Assembly: GCA_003504035.1 (NCBI GenBank)
Contig: DOBW01000149.1
Coordinates: 1,182-12,478 of the forward strand
Source of the DNA: Rhodospirillaceae bacterium
GTDB taxonomy: Bacteria; Pseudomonadota; Alphaproteobacteria; UBA9219
DNA: 11,297 nucleotides
Reading direction: 5' to 3'
Part shown: piece after piece, positions 1-7,497 of the stretch
Layout: each line of letters starts with the position of its first letter
Position numbering within the stretch: position 1 is the first letter of the stretch
The notes under the pieces: model-generated
Seen by the model: only the letters and a program-made list of their open reading frames with translations
Told to the model about the DNA's origin: nothing
The model's database searches: none
Made by a program: the position numbers and the translations under genes

Positions 1-35
1 GCTTGCGCACGTACCCAAAAGTACGCTTACGCAGC
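1..35. repeat. Imperfect inverted repeat at the window edge
   Basis: Arms at 1-14 and 21-35 flank the 6-base loop CCAAAA. The inner five base pairs (CGTAC/GTACG) are perfect. The outer part pairs only with bulges (GCTTGCG against CGCAGC). The DNA after it (36-75) has no coding look. The arrangement resembles an intergenic palindromic repeat of the REP type, but only one copy is visible and the element may continue outside the window, so the class is inferred. Confidence 0.35.
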
Positions 36-91
36 AAAGCTCGACAAAAACTATTTTCGCCTGCCGTCCCGTTCTTAATTGAAACGACTAT

Positions 92-133
92 AAAAATTTT
101 TCCGCTTTGTTTGTTCATAAAACGAAGCGAAAA
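92..133 (-). terminator. Candidate intrinsic terminator after slt
   Basis: Read on the minus strand, TTTTCGCTT (133-125) pairs with AAGCGGAAAA (107-98) with one bulged base. Inside it GTTT pairs with AAAC around a 7-base loop, and the stem is followed by ATTTTT. It lies about 160 bases after the slt stop codon and would end the leftward transcript. The stem is A+T-rich with a bulge and a mismatch, so it is only moderately convincing. Confidence 0.4.
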
Positions 134-290
134 GCTCAAGCTAAATGCCGGTATAAGGCGGCGCACCAGAGGTCTGTCACATGTAGGACTTGTTATGAGG
201 GCTTTCAAGGTCTTGTTGAGTCTTTTTCACAAAGAATCGACAATGAAGCATTGGGTCTGTGGATAAGAATTCTAGAAGAAGAGGTGGATT

Positions 291-2204
291 CTAGTTTCCT
301 GTTACAACGGCAACCCTTACAGGTGCGTTTTCAGCCAAAGAACCTATGGGCCAGAGGCCTTGAGCCATTTGGTGCAGAGAAGGCAGGCTTTTGCCCAGAC
401 GGGCACGGTAGGCCCAGTAGTGGGGCAGGACGCGCGCTATATATTGGCGTGTTTCCCGTACAGGGATGCTTTCCATGAACAGGAGAGGGTCGGATGTTTT
501 TTTGGCCGTGATCCAGCCCAAAGTCTTTCCTGGCCCACCATTATAGGCGGCCAGCAAAAGAAGAAGATTATTACCAATATAGGGGATTTTGGTTAATTGC
601 CGCACATATTTCTGGCCAAGCGTTATATTGAAGGTTGGATCGAAAAGGGCCTCTGGCTGGTTATGGCCGACCTTCATGCGGCTTCTCTCTATCATTTCAT
701 TGGCCGTTGCTGGCATAATTTGGAGAAGTCCCCGTGCCCCGCGTGAGCTGATGGCCTGCGGATTAAATAGCGATTCCTGTCGTGCAAGAGCAAAAAGAAG
801 GGCGCGATCAATTTTAAATCCGTTTTTAGGCTCCCAAGGAAGAAGCGGATAAAAAGTTGGGCCATAGCCTTGCTTGCTTTGAAGGTGGGCTAAGCGCAAA
901 GCAAGGGCAGGCATATGGGCGAAGTTTGCTAGCGCCTGCATGGCGCGGCGTTTTTTACTTTTACCGCGTGGGTTAATGCGGCGCAGCTCGGCTTCAGCGC
1001 GCTCATTTTGCCCGATTTGAATCAGCGCCAGCGCGCGCCATCCAGCAGGATCTTTCGTAAGAACTTTGTGATGTTTTGTTCCCCATTTATGCGGGTGCTT
1101 ATTGTTTTGTGCCAAAGAGCTAATAGGGTTTTTGTTTAAAAGCTGTGAGGCTAAAAGACCATAAAGACTTTGCTTATACGCAGCCGCTTTTTGCAAATGG
1201 AAGTTGGCTTGGGCCAGTCTTCCTGTTGTGTTATAGGCGCGATAGGCCCAGAAATGTGCGGCGGCACGGTTGCTGCCTGTTAGCTTTTTATCTTTCGCCA
1301 AGCGGGCAAAGAAAACACGGGCAGATGTGTAATTTTTGGTTTCCCATGTGATGAGCCCTGCTATCCACAAGCCTAAAGGTTGCCCTGCGCGGGCTGCAGA
1401 ATAGGCGAGCGCTGTGGCTTCTTGTTTTTTGCCAACGCGAAAAAAGGAAGCGGCGATGGTGGCTTCAGCTGAGGCTGTGAAAGAGGCGGGAAGAACTTTC
1501 TTCTTTTTTGCTTTTTGCAAAATCTTGAGCGCTTGTGTGGGGCGGCCGCGTGCGGCTTTTTTTCTGATGTTGCGCGCTAGATCACGGTCTTTTTTAAGTT
1601 TTTTATTTTTACCAATTACATAATCCGAGATGAAGCTTGTGGCGCTGTCAACACTACCACCACTGCTCCATGTGTTTGAAAAAAGCGGGGCTGGCAGATC
1701 TTTGTCGCCGCGCTCAAGAGCGGCATCATAAATAGTTTGAGCTTCGGGCAATGTTGGAAAAGTTTTAAGCCAAGCTTTCTGCTCATCAAGTGTGGCGCCA
1801 AGCCGTTCAAAGCGGTCCGCCAAAACGGAGCCTATCAAGCGCCGATCTTCTATTTTTTCAATCAGATTTTCGGCTCTGTTCCAGTTGCCTTCTTTTTGAG
1901 CCTTAAAAACCACACGGTAAAGCGCAGCGTCTTTAGGGGAAAGCGCAGGGACGGCCTTGTCCATTATCGCCGCCTTTTTTGCGGCGATAAGGTCTTGAGG
2001 CGAGGGTTTCACAACAGCAACTTTTGCTTCAAGAGAAGGCACGGTAGTTGTTGAGATTTCCTGAGTATTTGTGGCCAGTCCTAAGCTTATAATTGCCATA
2101 AGGGCGAGTTGAGCGCCGATGGCAAAATGCTGACCTATCAATTTCAACATTGTCATTAAGCGCTGGTGTAAAGGCTCACTGGGAAATAGGCAAGATGAAA
2201 GCAT
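291..2204 (-). CDS. slt: Soluble lytic murein transglycosylase
   Basis: Periplasmic enzyme that cleaves the MurNAc-GlcNAc bond of peptidoglycan and forms 1,6-anhydro-MurNAc during wall turnover. The 637-residue length is close to that of E. coli Slt70. The N-terminus has a hydrophobic signal-like segment (about residues 25-45). A long helical, Ala/Lys-rich superhelical part follows (about 85-450), typical of the U and L domains. The C-terminal catalytic domain (about 465-600) shows ARQESLFNP with the presumed catalytic Glu477, then GARGLLQIMPATA, LAAYNGGPG and ETRQYIARVLPHYW. The stop is TAG at 291-293. The ATG at 2204 is given as start; Met17 (2156) or Met19 (2150) would give a more usual signal peptide, but neither has a clear Shine-Dalgarno site. 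It lies 44 bases after the uracil-DNA glycosylase gene. The family is certain; the start is not. Confidence 0.93.
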   Translation of the reverse strand: MLSSCLFPSEPLHQRLMTMLKLIGQHFAIGAQLALMAIISLGLATNTQEISTTTVPSLEAKVAVVKPSPQDLIAAKKAAIMDKAVPALSPKDAALYRVVFKAQKEGNWNRAENLIEKIEDRRLIGSVLADRFERLGATLDEQKAWLKTFPTLPEAQTIYDAALERGDKDLPAPLFSNTWSSGGSVDSATSFISDYVIGKNKKLKKDRDLARNIRKKAARGRPTQALKILQKAKKKKVLPASFTASAEATIAASFFRVGKKQEATALAYSAARAGQPLGLWIAGLITWETKNYTSARVFFARLAKDKKLTGSNRAAAHFWAYRAYNTTGRLAQANFHLQKAAAYKQSLYGLLASQLLNKNPISSLAQNNKHPHKWGTKHHKVLTKDPAGWRALALIQIGQNERAEAELRRINPRGKSKKRRAMQALANFAHMPALALRLAHLQSKQGYGPTFYPLLPWEPKNGFKIDRALLFALARQESLFNPQAISSRGARGLLQIMPATANEMIERSRMKVGHNQPEALFDPTFNITLGQKYVRQLTKIPYIGNNLLLLLAAYNGGPGKTLGWITAKKTSDPLLFMESIPVRETRQYIARVLPHYWAYRARLGKSLPSLHQMAQGLWPIGSLAENAPVRVAVVTGN

Positions 2205-2248
2205 TTTCTCAGGAAAAAAAAATGTTTAATCCTTTTAAAATCAAAGTG

Positions 2249-3055
2249 TTAAAAATTGTCCATTTCTTGCTTAACAAGCAATAAATCGCCCCAAGCTTGC
2301 CTTTTGGCACCGGGTTGGCGCAGCAGGTAGGCGGGGTGAAAAAGGGGCATGCATTTGATCGGTTGAGTCTCTTTTTGGCCCAGTTGCGGCGTATAGTTTG
2401 TCCACCGCCCACGCAAACGTGTGATGCCTTCTCGGGTTCGCAGAAGCGTTTTTGTGGCCACGCCGCCTAGAAGAAGGAGGATTTGGGGTGCCGCTAGCGC
2501 GATATGTTGCTCGGCAAAGGGAAGACAGGCCGCAATTTCTGCATCGGTGGGTGAGCGGTTTCCCGGAGGTCGCCAGAAAAGAATGTTACTTATATAGACG
2601 CTATCGCGATCAAGACCGATAGAAGCAAGCATATGGTTCAAAAGCTGGCCGCTGACACCTACAAAAGGCGTGCCCTGACGGTCTTCATCAGCGCCTGGTG
2701 CCTCGCCGATCAGCATAATTTTGGCTTTCGGGTTGCCGCCCGCGAAGACCATGTTCATGGCCGTGTGTTTGAGGGAGCAGCCTTCAAAGGCATCTAGTTC
2801 TGCGTGCAGCTCGTCTATGGAGGAGGCGCTAATCCTTCTTGCGGCAGGAGGGGGTGACGTTTGGGGTGCTTGGGGAGTTTTGGTTCTGGGCGGCGCGGAT
2901 GGAGCAGAAGGCGCTTGTTGGGGTGCTGTTTTTTCTGCTGGCTTGGACGTGCGGCCTGTCCATGTGGAAAGGCTTGGTTTTTCATCCACAACCTCGTCCA
3001 CGCCAGCATCAAGCTGCCAGACCAAATCCTCCATTGTTTTTCGAGCCTCGTCCAT
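2249..3055 (-). CDS. Family-4-like uracil-DNA glycosylase
   Basis: Removes uracil from DNA, starting base excision repair. In the 280-residue frame opened by a TTG at 3091, motif A is [17 protein letters not shown] (129-145), followed by [17 protein letters not shown] and the C-terminal motif HPAYLLR (252-258), as in family 4 enzymes. Residues about 50-85 form a Pro/Ala-rich linker between a short N-terminal helix ([13 protein letters not shown]) and the catalytic domain. Classical family 4 proteins bind a 4Fe-4S cluster through four cysteines. Here the first (C105) and last (C189) are present, but the second position is Lys108 and the third Trp173, so the cluster is probably absent. The ATG at 3055 is chosen; TTG at 3091 lacks a ribosome binding site, and ATG at 3034 is also possible. 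The gene lies just after the orphan gene ending at 3101. Confidence 0.88.
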   Translation of the reverse strand: MDEARKTMEDLVWQLDAGVDEVVDEKPSLSTWTGRTSKPAEKTAPQQAPSAPSAPPRTKTPQAPQTSPPPAARRISASSIDELHAELDAFEGCSLKHTAMNMVFAGGNPKAKIMLIGEAPGADEDRQGTPFVGVSGQLLNHMLASIGLDRDSVYISNILFWRPPGNRSPTDAEIAACLPFAEQHIALAAPQILLLLGGVATKTLLRTREGITRLRGRWTNYTPQLGQKETQPIKCMPLFHPAYLLRQPGAKRQAWGDLLLVKQEMDNF

Positions 3056-3100
3056 AGGCCTAACTTTGGCGGGAATCGAGCGTGCCTGCAAGGGGGTTTG

Positions 3101-3691
3101 TTATTGAGGAGCAGGTCTTGGCATTTGAAGCTTTATAACGCCGTTTTTAGGCCGTTTTTCAGTTTTCAATCTTTCTACAGAAGGCGCCACATAATCATGA
3201 AGAAAGCTTTCACCGTTCATTGTTGTGCCGCCTATTCTTGCTGGAACGAGCCAAACTTTGCTAGGATCTGTTCTAATATCAATGCCTCCGAAGGGGGAAG
3301 AAGGTTGTGACGACACATTAACATTAACCACGCGGGCACTCAAAGCCAAGTCTTCTGGGGAGGGGTGAGCAGAAAGGGCTTCAGCCGGTATTTCCCAAAT
3401 TTCAACGAATGAAGTTTGGTGCTTTTCGGTATCCAAATTGTGAAGATTGCCCGTAATGTGCCAATCTTCAAAAACTTCTCCATTATCTCCGCAAGAAAAA
3501 CTATCTTTTTTTTCACATTTGATGTCCGTAAAAGGAAGAGCAAGAGCTGTCAAAAAACCAGCAGCCGTTCCGTTGTGTCCTTGACCGTTTAGTTTGGCTT
3601 CTTCTTCTCGATATTTTTTTGAAAGAGCGGAACGTTCCTCTAAATAGCTAAGCCTTGGGGGATGGTTTTGGTCGTTGATAAATCCGAACAT
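3101..3691 (-). CDS. Hypothetical protein, 196 residues
   Basis: I do not recognise this protein. The frame is open for 196 codons and its ATG is preceded by a strong Shine-Dalgarno sequence, GGAGG, seven bases upstream, so it is probably translated. No signal peptide or membrane segment is seen. The N-terminal third is polar, with an acidic/basic helix (about residues 15-37). The middle has three cysteines within about ten residues of one another (near CEKKDSFSC) and the phrase FEDWHITGNL. The C-terminal part, with VWLVPARIGG and a proline-rich tail ending PRPAPQ, looks like a beta-rich soluble domain. It lies between prmC and the uracil-DNA glycosylase gene. Many alphaproteobacteria have a DUF4167 gene after prmC, but this sequence does not resemble one. 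It is visibly more A+T-rich than its neighbours. Confidence 0.7.
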   Translation of the reverse strand: MFGFINDQNHPPRLSYLEERSALSKKYREEEAKLNGQGHNGTAAGFLTALALPFTDIKCEKKDSFSCGDNGEVFEDWHITGNLHNLDTEKHQTSFVEIWEIPAEALSAHPSPEDLALSARVVNVNVSSQPSSPFGGIDIRTDPSKVWLVPARIGGTTMNGESFLHDYVAPSVERLKTEKRPKNGVIKLQMPRPAPQ

Positions 3692-3717
3692 AATAATGCC
3701 TCCGTGTAAAAAAAAGA

Positions 3718-3765
3718 TTTATTCCCTATGTTTGATCCTAATTTATTTCCTATATTTGATCCTAA
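3718..3765. repeat. Two tandem 24-base repeats upstream of the orphan gene
   Basis: Copy 1 is 3718-3741 and copy 2 is 3742-3765. They abut exactly and differ at two positions (C/T at 3724/3748 and G/A at 3730/3754). In minus-strand sense each unit contains TTAGGATCAAA followed by ATAGG and AATAAA. They lie 27-74 bases upstream of the start codon of the gene at 3101-3691, between it and the prmC stop. A repeated operator or promoter element is possible, but this is inference from position. Confidence 0.7.
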
Positions 3766-3793
3766 AAAAGAGGAAAGCAATATAAATTTATAG

Positions 3794-4705
3794 TTAATCT
3801 AAAAACTGGCCTATGATGCAGCGCGGTATGTTGGAAAGATCAGCTTTTGATTCAATTCTTTCGAATCCGTTTCTTTTCATAATGTCCTTTACTGGTTCGG
3901 CTTGATATATACCTACTTCAAAAACAACAATACCTTTTGGCCTTAAAAAAGAGGGAATCAAAGGAATCAATGTGCGGTAAGGATCAAACCCATCTGTGCC
4001 GCCATCAAGGGCTTTCTTGGGGTCAAAAAGCCGAACTTCAGGATCGAGCTGTGCAATGTCTTGGCTCGGAATATAGGGTGGGTTGGAAAGAATAAGATCA
4101 AACTTTTCATCAACACCTTCCAGCCAATCGCCTGTTTGAAAAGTGGAGCGATCCTCAAGACCAAGCTGTTTGGCATTGGTTGTTGCTTGATCAATGGCGC
4201 GTGGCGAGATGTCGATGCCTAGCCCCGTTGCTTGTGGCAGCTCCTGCAAAAGGGAGAGAAGCAAGCATCCTGTTCCTGTGCCAAGATCGAGAATGTGCAG
4301 GCTCTTTTTTTCTTTCCTGTCATCCCTGCGAAGGCAGGGATCCCATTTTTCTTTTTTCTTTTCCAAAAACGCTAAAGCAGCTTCAATAAGTGTTTCACTA
4401 TCAGGGCGAGGCTCTAGCGTGGCTTCATTCAGTCCAAAGGGAAGTCCCCAGAATTCACTCTGTCCTAAAATACGCCCCACAGGTTCACGCGCGGCGCGGC
4501 GGGAGATAAGGTATTTAATAGTGGCGCGTTCTTCTTGAGTGAGGATGCGTTGTTCTTGCGTCAAAAGGCTAGCGCGATCAAGACCAAGCGCATGGCCGAT
4601 TAAAAGGCGTGCATCAAGGGCAGGGTTGTCTACGCTTGCTTGGGCAAGTCGTTTTTGTGCGGCGGCAATGGTTTTTAAAAGAGACAAGGTGAAAGCACAT
4701 ATCAA
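3794..4705 (-). CDS. prmC: Release factor glutamine methyltransferase PrmC
   Basis: Cytoplasmic enzyme that uses S-adenosylmethionine to methylate the GGQ glutamine of release factors, including RF1 encoded just upstream. The N-terminal substrate-binding part is residues 1-100 (DNPALDARLL, SRRAAREPVGRILG, then LEPRPDSETLIE). SAM-binding motif I is ILDLGTGTGC (138-147), and the signature NPPY is at 208-211. The protein has 303 residues against 277 in E. coli. About 17 extra residues lie before motif I: a lysine-rich stretch holding WDPCLRRDD (121-129), which is the translation of a palindromic repeat. The longest frame opens with TTG at 4705. Another TTG at 4687 is equally close to family starts, and neither has a clear ribosome binding site. 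Normally prmC adjoins or overlaps prfA; here a small gene intervenes. Confidence 0.94.
   Translation of the reverse strand: MICAFTLSLLKTIAAAQKRLAQASVDNPALDARLLIGHALGLDRASLLTQEQRILTQEERATIKYLISRRAAREPVGRILGQSEFWGLPFGLNEATLEPRPDSETLIEAALAFLEKKKEKWDPCLRRDDRKEKKSLHILDLGTGTGCLLLSLLQELPQATGLGIDISPRAIDQATTNAKQLGLEDRSTFQTGDWLEGVDEKFDLILSNPPYIPSQDIAQLDPEVRLFDPKKALDGGTDGFDPYRTLIPLIPSFLRPKGIVVFEVGIYQAEPVKDIMKRNGFERIESKADLSNIPRCIIGQFLD
4319..4347. repeat. Palindromic repeat element inside prmC
   Basis: ATCCCTGC (4322-4329) and GCAGGGAT (4334-4341) form a perfect 8-base-pair inverted repeat around the loop GAAG. The unit resembles the widely scattered proteobacterial intergenic repeat whose usual form has GTCATCCC...GGGATCC with a central CGAAGGC. 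Here it is translated within prmC in the minus sense as WDPCLRRDD, flanked on both sides by pyrimidine-rich (plus strand), lysine-coding DNA. The reading frame is kept. The identity with that repeat family is from memory; the palindrome itself is directly visible. Confidence 0.75.
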
Positions 4706-4747
4706 AAATGAGAGACGTTGTGACGAGACAGCGCTTTACCTTTTTTG

Positions 4748-5128
4748 TCAAGGATTGGGGGTAGACGTTTTTGCTTTGGCTTGTGCCCATGAGCGTCGTG
4801 TTTCGCGCATCTTGGTAACTTGTTCCTTAATGCATTTTTTATTTTCCTTTATGTGTCGGTGGGAGAGCATTTTCGGGAGAAAAAGCGCTGGCAAAAAAAG
4901 GATTGGGATTGTACAGAAACTTGCTATTGCTTCAGGGGCAGGTGTTTGTGGCATAAGGGCATGGCCAATAAAAAAGGTTGAGCTTAGTCCAGCGATAAGA
5001 GCTCCTTCTTTCCAGAGTTTTCTGACTAAGCTTTTTTCTATTTGTAAACTGATATGGCAGTCACGAATTTTTTCTGCGGTTTTTTTTACAAATTCTTTTC
5101 TTTTAGATATTGCATCAAAAGATGACAT
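4748..5128 (-). CDS. Small membrane protein with two predicted helices, function unknown
   Basis: Not recognised. The frame can be extended to a TTG at 5242, but the ATG at 5128 is preceded by GGAG about seven bases upstream, so a protein of 126 residues (start MSSFDAISKRKEF) is favoured. It begins with about 45 charged, helical residues. Two hydrophobic segments follow (around GALIAGLSSTFFIGHALMP and AIASFCTIPILFLPALFLP), separated by a short proline-containing turn. The protein ends in a strongly basic tail of about 40 residues. This suggests an inner-membrane hairpin with both ends in the cytoplasm. The gene separates prfA from prmC, which are usually adjacent, so it is probably a lineage-specific insertion. 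The gap to prmC is about 42 bases. Confidence 0.65.
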   Translation of the reverse strand: MSSFDAISKRKEFVKKTAEKIRDCHISLQIEKSLVRKLWKEGALIAGLSSTFFIGHALMPQTPAPEAIASFCTIPILFLPALFLPKMLSHRHIKENKKCIKEQVTKMRETRRSWAQAKAKTSTPNP

Positions 5129-5245
5129 AATTTTCTCCGTTAAAAACTTTGTTTCTTGGCAGGTTTCTACATATATCATATTCTTAGCCAAAAAAATACT
5201 TTCATTAAAATGTTTGGTTAACGGGCAACAATTTCTGTGCAAGTT
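5129..5245 (-). other. Intergenic gap between prfA and the small membrane protein gene
   Basis: This 117-base A+T-rich gap could hold a promoter for the leftward gene at 4748-5128. A run such as TATGATA (minus sense) lies roughly 50-60 bases before the start codon, but there is no matching -35 box that I would defend. No hairpin with a T tract is visible. Confidence 0.3.
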
Positions 5246-6313
5246 TTACGTTTCTGTCAGCGCTGCCATTTTTTCGGCTTCATCATGTTGGATAAGGGCG
5301 GTGATAACATCATTAAGGCCGGTGCCTTCGACAATTTCATCAATCTTATAAAGTGTCAGATTAATGCGGTGATCTGTCACGCGGCCTTGCGGAAAATTAT
5401 AGGTCCTTATGCGCTCGGACCGATCACCTGAGCCTATTTGTTGTTTGCGTTTGCTGGCATAAGCCGTATCGCGCTCAAAGCGTTGTTTTTCATAAATGCG
5501 CGCACGTAAAATCTTCATGGCTTTGGCGCGGTTTTTGATTTGTGAGCGTTCATCCTGCATCGCGACAACAGTTCCCGTTGGCAGATGGGTTAAGCGCACG
5601 GCACTGTCTGTTTTGTTGACGTGCTGTCCGCCTGCGCCAGAGGCGCGGTAAACATCAACGCGTAAATCTTTATCTTCTATTTTAACGTCAACCTCTTCGA
5701 CTTCAGGCAAGACGGCAACGGTAGCTGCAGATGTATGAACGCGCCCTTGGCTTTCTGTTTGAGGTACGCGCTGCACGCGGTGGACGCCGGATTCAAACTT
5801 AAGCCGCGCAAAAACGCCGCGCCCTGTAATCATGGCCGTACCTTCTTTCAATCCGCCCAGATCATTTTCAGTTAAATCCATAACCTCGAAACGCCAGCCT
5901 TGCGCAGCCGCATATTTGCGGTACATGTCAAACAAAAGTGCGGCAAAAAGCGCTGCTTCATCGCCGCCTGTTCCGGCGCGGACTTCCAAGATCGCGTTGC
6001 GCTCATCCGTGATGTCTTTGGGGATCAGCATGCGCTGAACCTCAAGCTCAAGAGCGGGAATGTTTTTGTGAAGTTGATCCAGTTCCTTTTGAGCCTCGGC
6101 TTTAAAGTCGGGGTCGTTCAGGAGTTCTTGCGTGTCGGCGCGCTGTTTCTTCGCGCGGTCAAGCTCCAAGATAGCCTGCGCCACAGGTTCAATCTCGGCC
6201 AGCTCTTTAGACAGTGTGACAATTTGCTTGTTCGACAAATCAGGCGTTGCCAATGTGTCGCGGAGTTCGTCGTAGCGTGACAAGACGCGAGCGTAGGTTT
6301 CTTCAAGAGACAT
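5246..6313 (-). CDS. prfA: Peptide chain release factor 1
   Basis: Recognises UAA and UAG stop codons on the ribosome and triggers release of the finished peptide. The 355 residues match the usual length. Features in order are: an N-terminal helical domain (1-100); [11 protein letters not shown] (114-124); the codon-recognition tripeptide PQT (184-186) of RF1 within [18 protein letters not shown]; the peptidyl-hydrolysis motif [15 protein letters not shown] with GGQ at 228-230; and a C-terminal part with [18 protein letters not shown]. PxT rather than SPF separates it from RF2. The ATG start has AGGG about seven bases upstream. It follows ispG with a ~60-base gap that contains an inverted repeat. 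Gln230 is the expected target of the PrmC encoded downstream. Confidence 0.97.
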   Translation of the reverse strand: MSLEETYARVLSRYDELRDTLATPDLSNKQIVTLSKELAEIEPVAQAILELDRAKKQRADTQELLNDPDFKAEAQKELDQLHKNIPALELEVQRMLIPKDITDERNAILEVRAGTGGDEAALFAALLFDMYRKYAAAQGWRFEVMDLTENDLGGLKEGTAMITGRGVFARLKFESGVHRVQRVPQTESQGRVHTSAATVAVLPEVEEVDVKIEDKDLRVDVYRASGAGGQHVNKTDSAVRLTHLPTGTVVAMQDERSQIKNRAKAMKILRARIYEKQRFERDTAYASKRKQQIGSGDRSERIRTYNFPQGRVTDHRINLTLYKIDEIVEGTGLNDVITALIQHDEAEKMAALTET

Positions 6314-6343
6314 ACCAAACCCTAACTGCCGTGGGGAACTGCT

Positions 6344-6374
6344 GTGTTTCTTTTTTAAGCGCGGAAAGAAACAC
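6344..6374. repeat. Perfect 10-base-pair inverted repeat between ispG and prfA
   Basis: GTGTTTCTTT (6344-6353) is exactly complementary to AAAGAAACAC (6365-6374), with an 11-base loop rich in G and C. It begins one base beyond the ispG stop codon and ends about 30 bases before the prfA start. Neither side is followed by a T run in transcript sense, so it is not a classical terminator. It may stabilise or process the ispG-prfA messenger. Confidence 0.65.
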
Positions 6375-6375
6375 T

Positions 6376-7497
6376 CTAACTCTTCTCTTCTTCCATTTCG
6401 GCGGCGCGTTTTTCAACAAGCTCGGCAATATGTTCGATAAGGTCGCCGTCTTTAAAGCGATGATCTGGTTGTCCACCGATATAAATCTGTTGCGTATTTT
6501 TGCCACCGCCTGTAACGCCGATATCTGTGTGGCTTGCTTCGCCGGGGCCATTGACGATACAGCCCAGAATCGAAACCGTAACAGGGGCGCGAATATGCGA
6601 AAGCCTTTGTTCTAAGGCCTCAACGGTGCCAACAACGTCATAACCTTTGCGCGCGCAGGTGGGGCAAGAAATAATTGTCACGCCGCGTGAGCGTAGTCCC
6701 AGTGATTTAAGAATTTCAAAACCAACGGCAACTTCTTCTTCAACAGCGGCAGAAAGAGAGACTCGTATCGTATCGCCAATGCCTTCGCCGAGCAAAATGC
6801 CCATACCCATAGCGCTTTTGACTGTGCCTGTCCGAAGCCCGCCAGCTTCCGTAACACCAACATGTAAGGGGTAATCACAAGCTTTTGCCAGACCACGATA
6901 AGATTCAAGCGCCAGCAAAACATCAGAAGCTTTGACGCTGATTTTAAAATCACGAAAATCATGATCTTCAAGAATTTTGGCGTGGTTTAGAGCGCTTTCA
7001 ACCATGGCTTCGGGGCATGGTTCTCCATATTTTTCTAAAAGCTCGGATTCCAACGATCCTGCATTGACACCGATACGCATCGAGCAACCATGATCTTTGG
7101 CGGCTCTAACAATTTCGGCAACGCGTTCTTCTGATCCGATATTGCCCGGATTTATCCGTAGACAAGCAGCACCGGCTTCTGCGGCTTCGATGCCGCGCTT
7201 ATAGTGAAAATGAATATCTGCTATGATAGGAACAGAAACGGCTCTGACAATTTCTTTAAGCGCTTTTGACGATTCTTCATCAGGGCAAGAGCAGCGCACG
7301 ATATCGACGCCAACTTCTTCCAGTTTTTTGATTTGTTCAATTGTAGCCTTGATATCTGTTGTTGGCGTATTGGTCATGGACTGTACAGAGATCGGCGCAT
7401 CGCCGCCAACAGGGACCTTGCCAACCATGATTTTGCGGCTTTTGCGGCGCTTGATTTCACGCCAAGGACGAAGGGGGGCATTGTCCTGATCAGTCAT
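6376..7497 (-). CDS. ispG: 4-hydroxy-3-methylbut-2-enyl-diphosphate synthase
   Basis: Iron-sulfur enzyme of the MEP isoprenoid pathway that converts methylerythritol cyclodiphosphate to HMBPP. The 373 residues fit the short (bacterial, two-domain) form. The N-terminal TIM-barrel part contains [34 protein letters not shown] and LRINPGNIG. The C-terminal cluster domain has CPTC (Cys278, Cys281) and [10 protein letters not shown] (Cys313 and Glu320), the three cysteine ligands and the conserved Glu. No insertion or truncation is evident. The start ATG overlaps the rodZ stop by eight bases (ATGACTGA), so the two are likely translationally coupled, and a purine-rich stretch precedes it. Its product feeds ubiquinone and undecaprenyl phosphate, the lipid carrier for peptidoglycan. 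Confidence 0.97.
   Translation of the reverse strand: MTDQDNAPLRPWREIKRRKSRKIMVGKVPVGGDAPISVQSMTNTPTTDIKATIEQIKKLEEVGVDIVRCSCPDEESSKALKEIVRAVSVPIIADIHFHYKRGIEAAEAGAACLRINPGNIGSEERVAEIVRAAKDHGCSMRIGVNAGSLESELLEKYGEPCPEAMVESALNHAKILEDHDFRDFKISVKASDVLLALESYRGLAKACDYPLHVGVTEAGGLRTGTVKSAMGMGILLGEGIGDTIRVSLSAAVEEEVAVGFEILKSLGLRSRGVTIISCPTCARKGYDVVGTVEALEQRLSHIRAPVTVSILGCIVNGPGEASHTDIGVTGGGKNTQQIYIGGQPDHRFKDGDLIEHIAELVEKRAAEMEEEKS

Larger units (their letters stand above)
1..290. other. Intergenic region downstream of slt, no gene seen
   Basis: No convincing gene lies between the window edge and the slt stop codon. Short open frames exist on the plus strand, but they are rich in Arg, Lys and Ser, have no recognisable domain and no good ribosome binding site. 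Two structures are visible: a palindrome at bases 1-35, cut by or close to the window edge, and a hairpin followed by T residues (in minus-strand sense) at about 92-133. Both are listed separately. No tRNA-like cloverleaf was found. Confidence 0.6.

Noticed and set aside
3..266. 87-codon plus-strand open frame at the left edge
   Set aside because: It contains the edge palindrome and the candidate terminator, has a biased Arg/Lys/Ser content, no ribosome binding site and no recognised family.
2721..3310. Overlapping plus-strand open frames opposite the uracil-DNA glycosylase linker
   Set aside because: They arise from the G+C-rich Pro/Ala-coding segment read antisense; no start site or domain supports them.
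3781..3792. Palindrome TATAAATTTATA just after the prmC stop
   Set aside because: It is all A+T with no stable loop and can occur by chance in such DNA.
5129..5242. N-terminal extension of the small membrane protein to a TTG at 5242
   Set aside because: The ATG at 5128 has a clear GGAG at the right distance; the extension has Cys-rich sequence with no family look and starts from a rare codon without such a site.
4539..5351. 270-codon plus-strand open frame
   Set aside because: It runs antisense across the prmC start, the small membrane protein gene and the prfA end; it is rich in Ser, Arg, Cys and Phe, with no domain and no plausible start.
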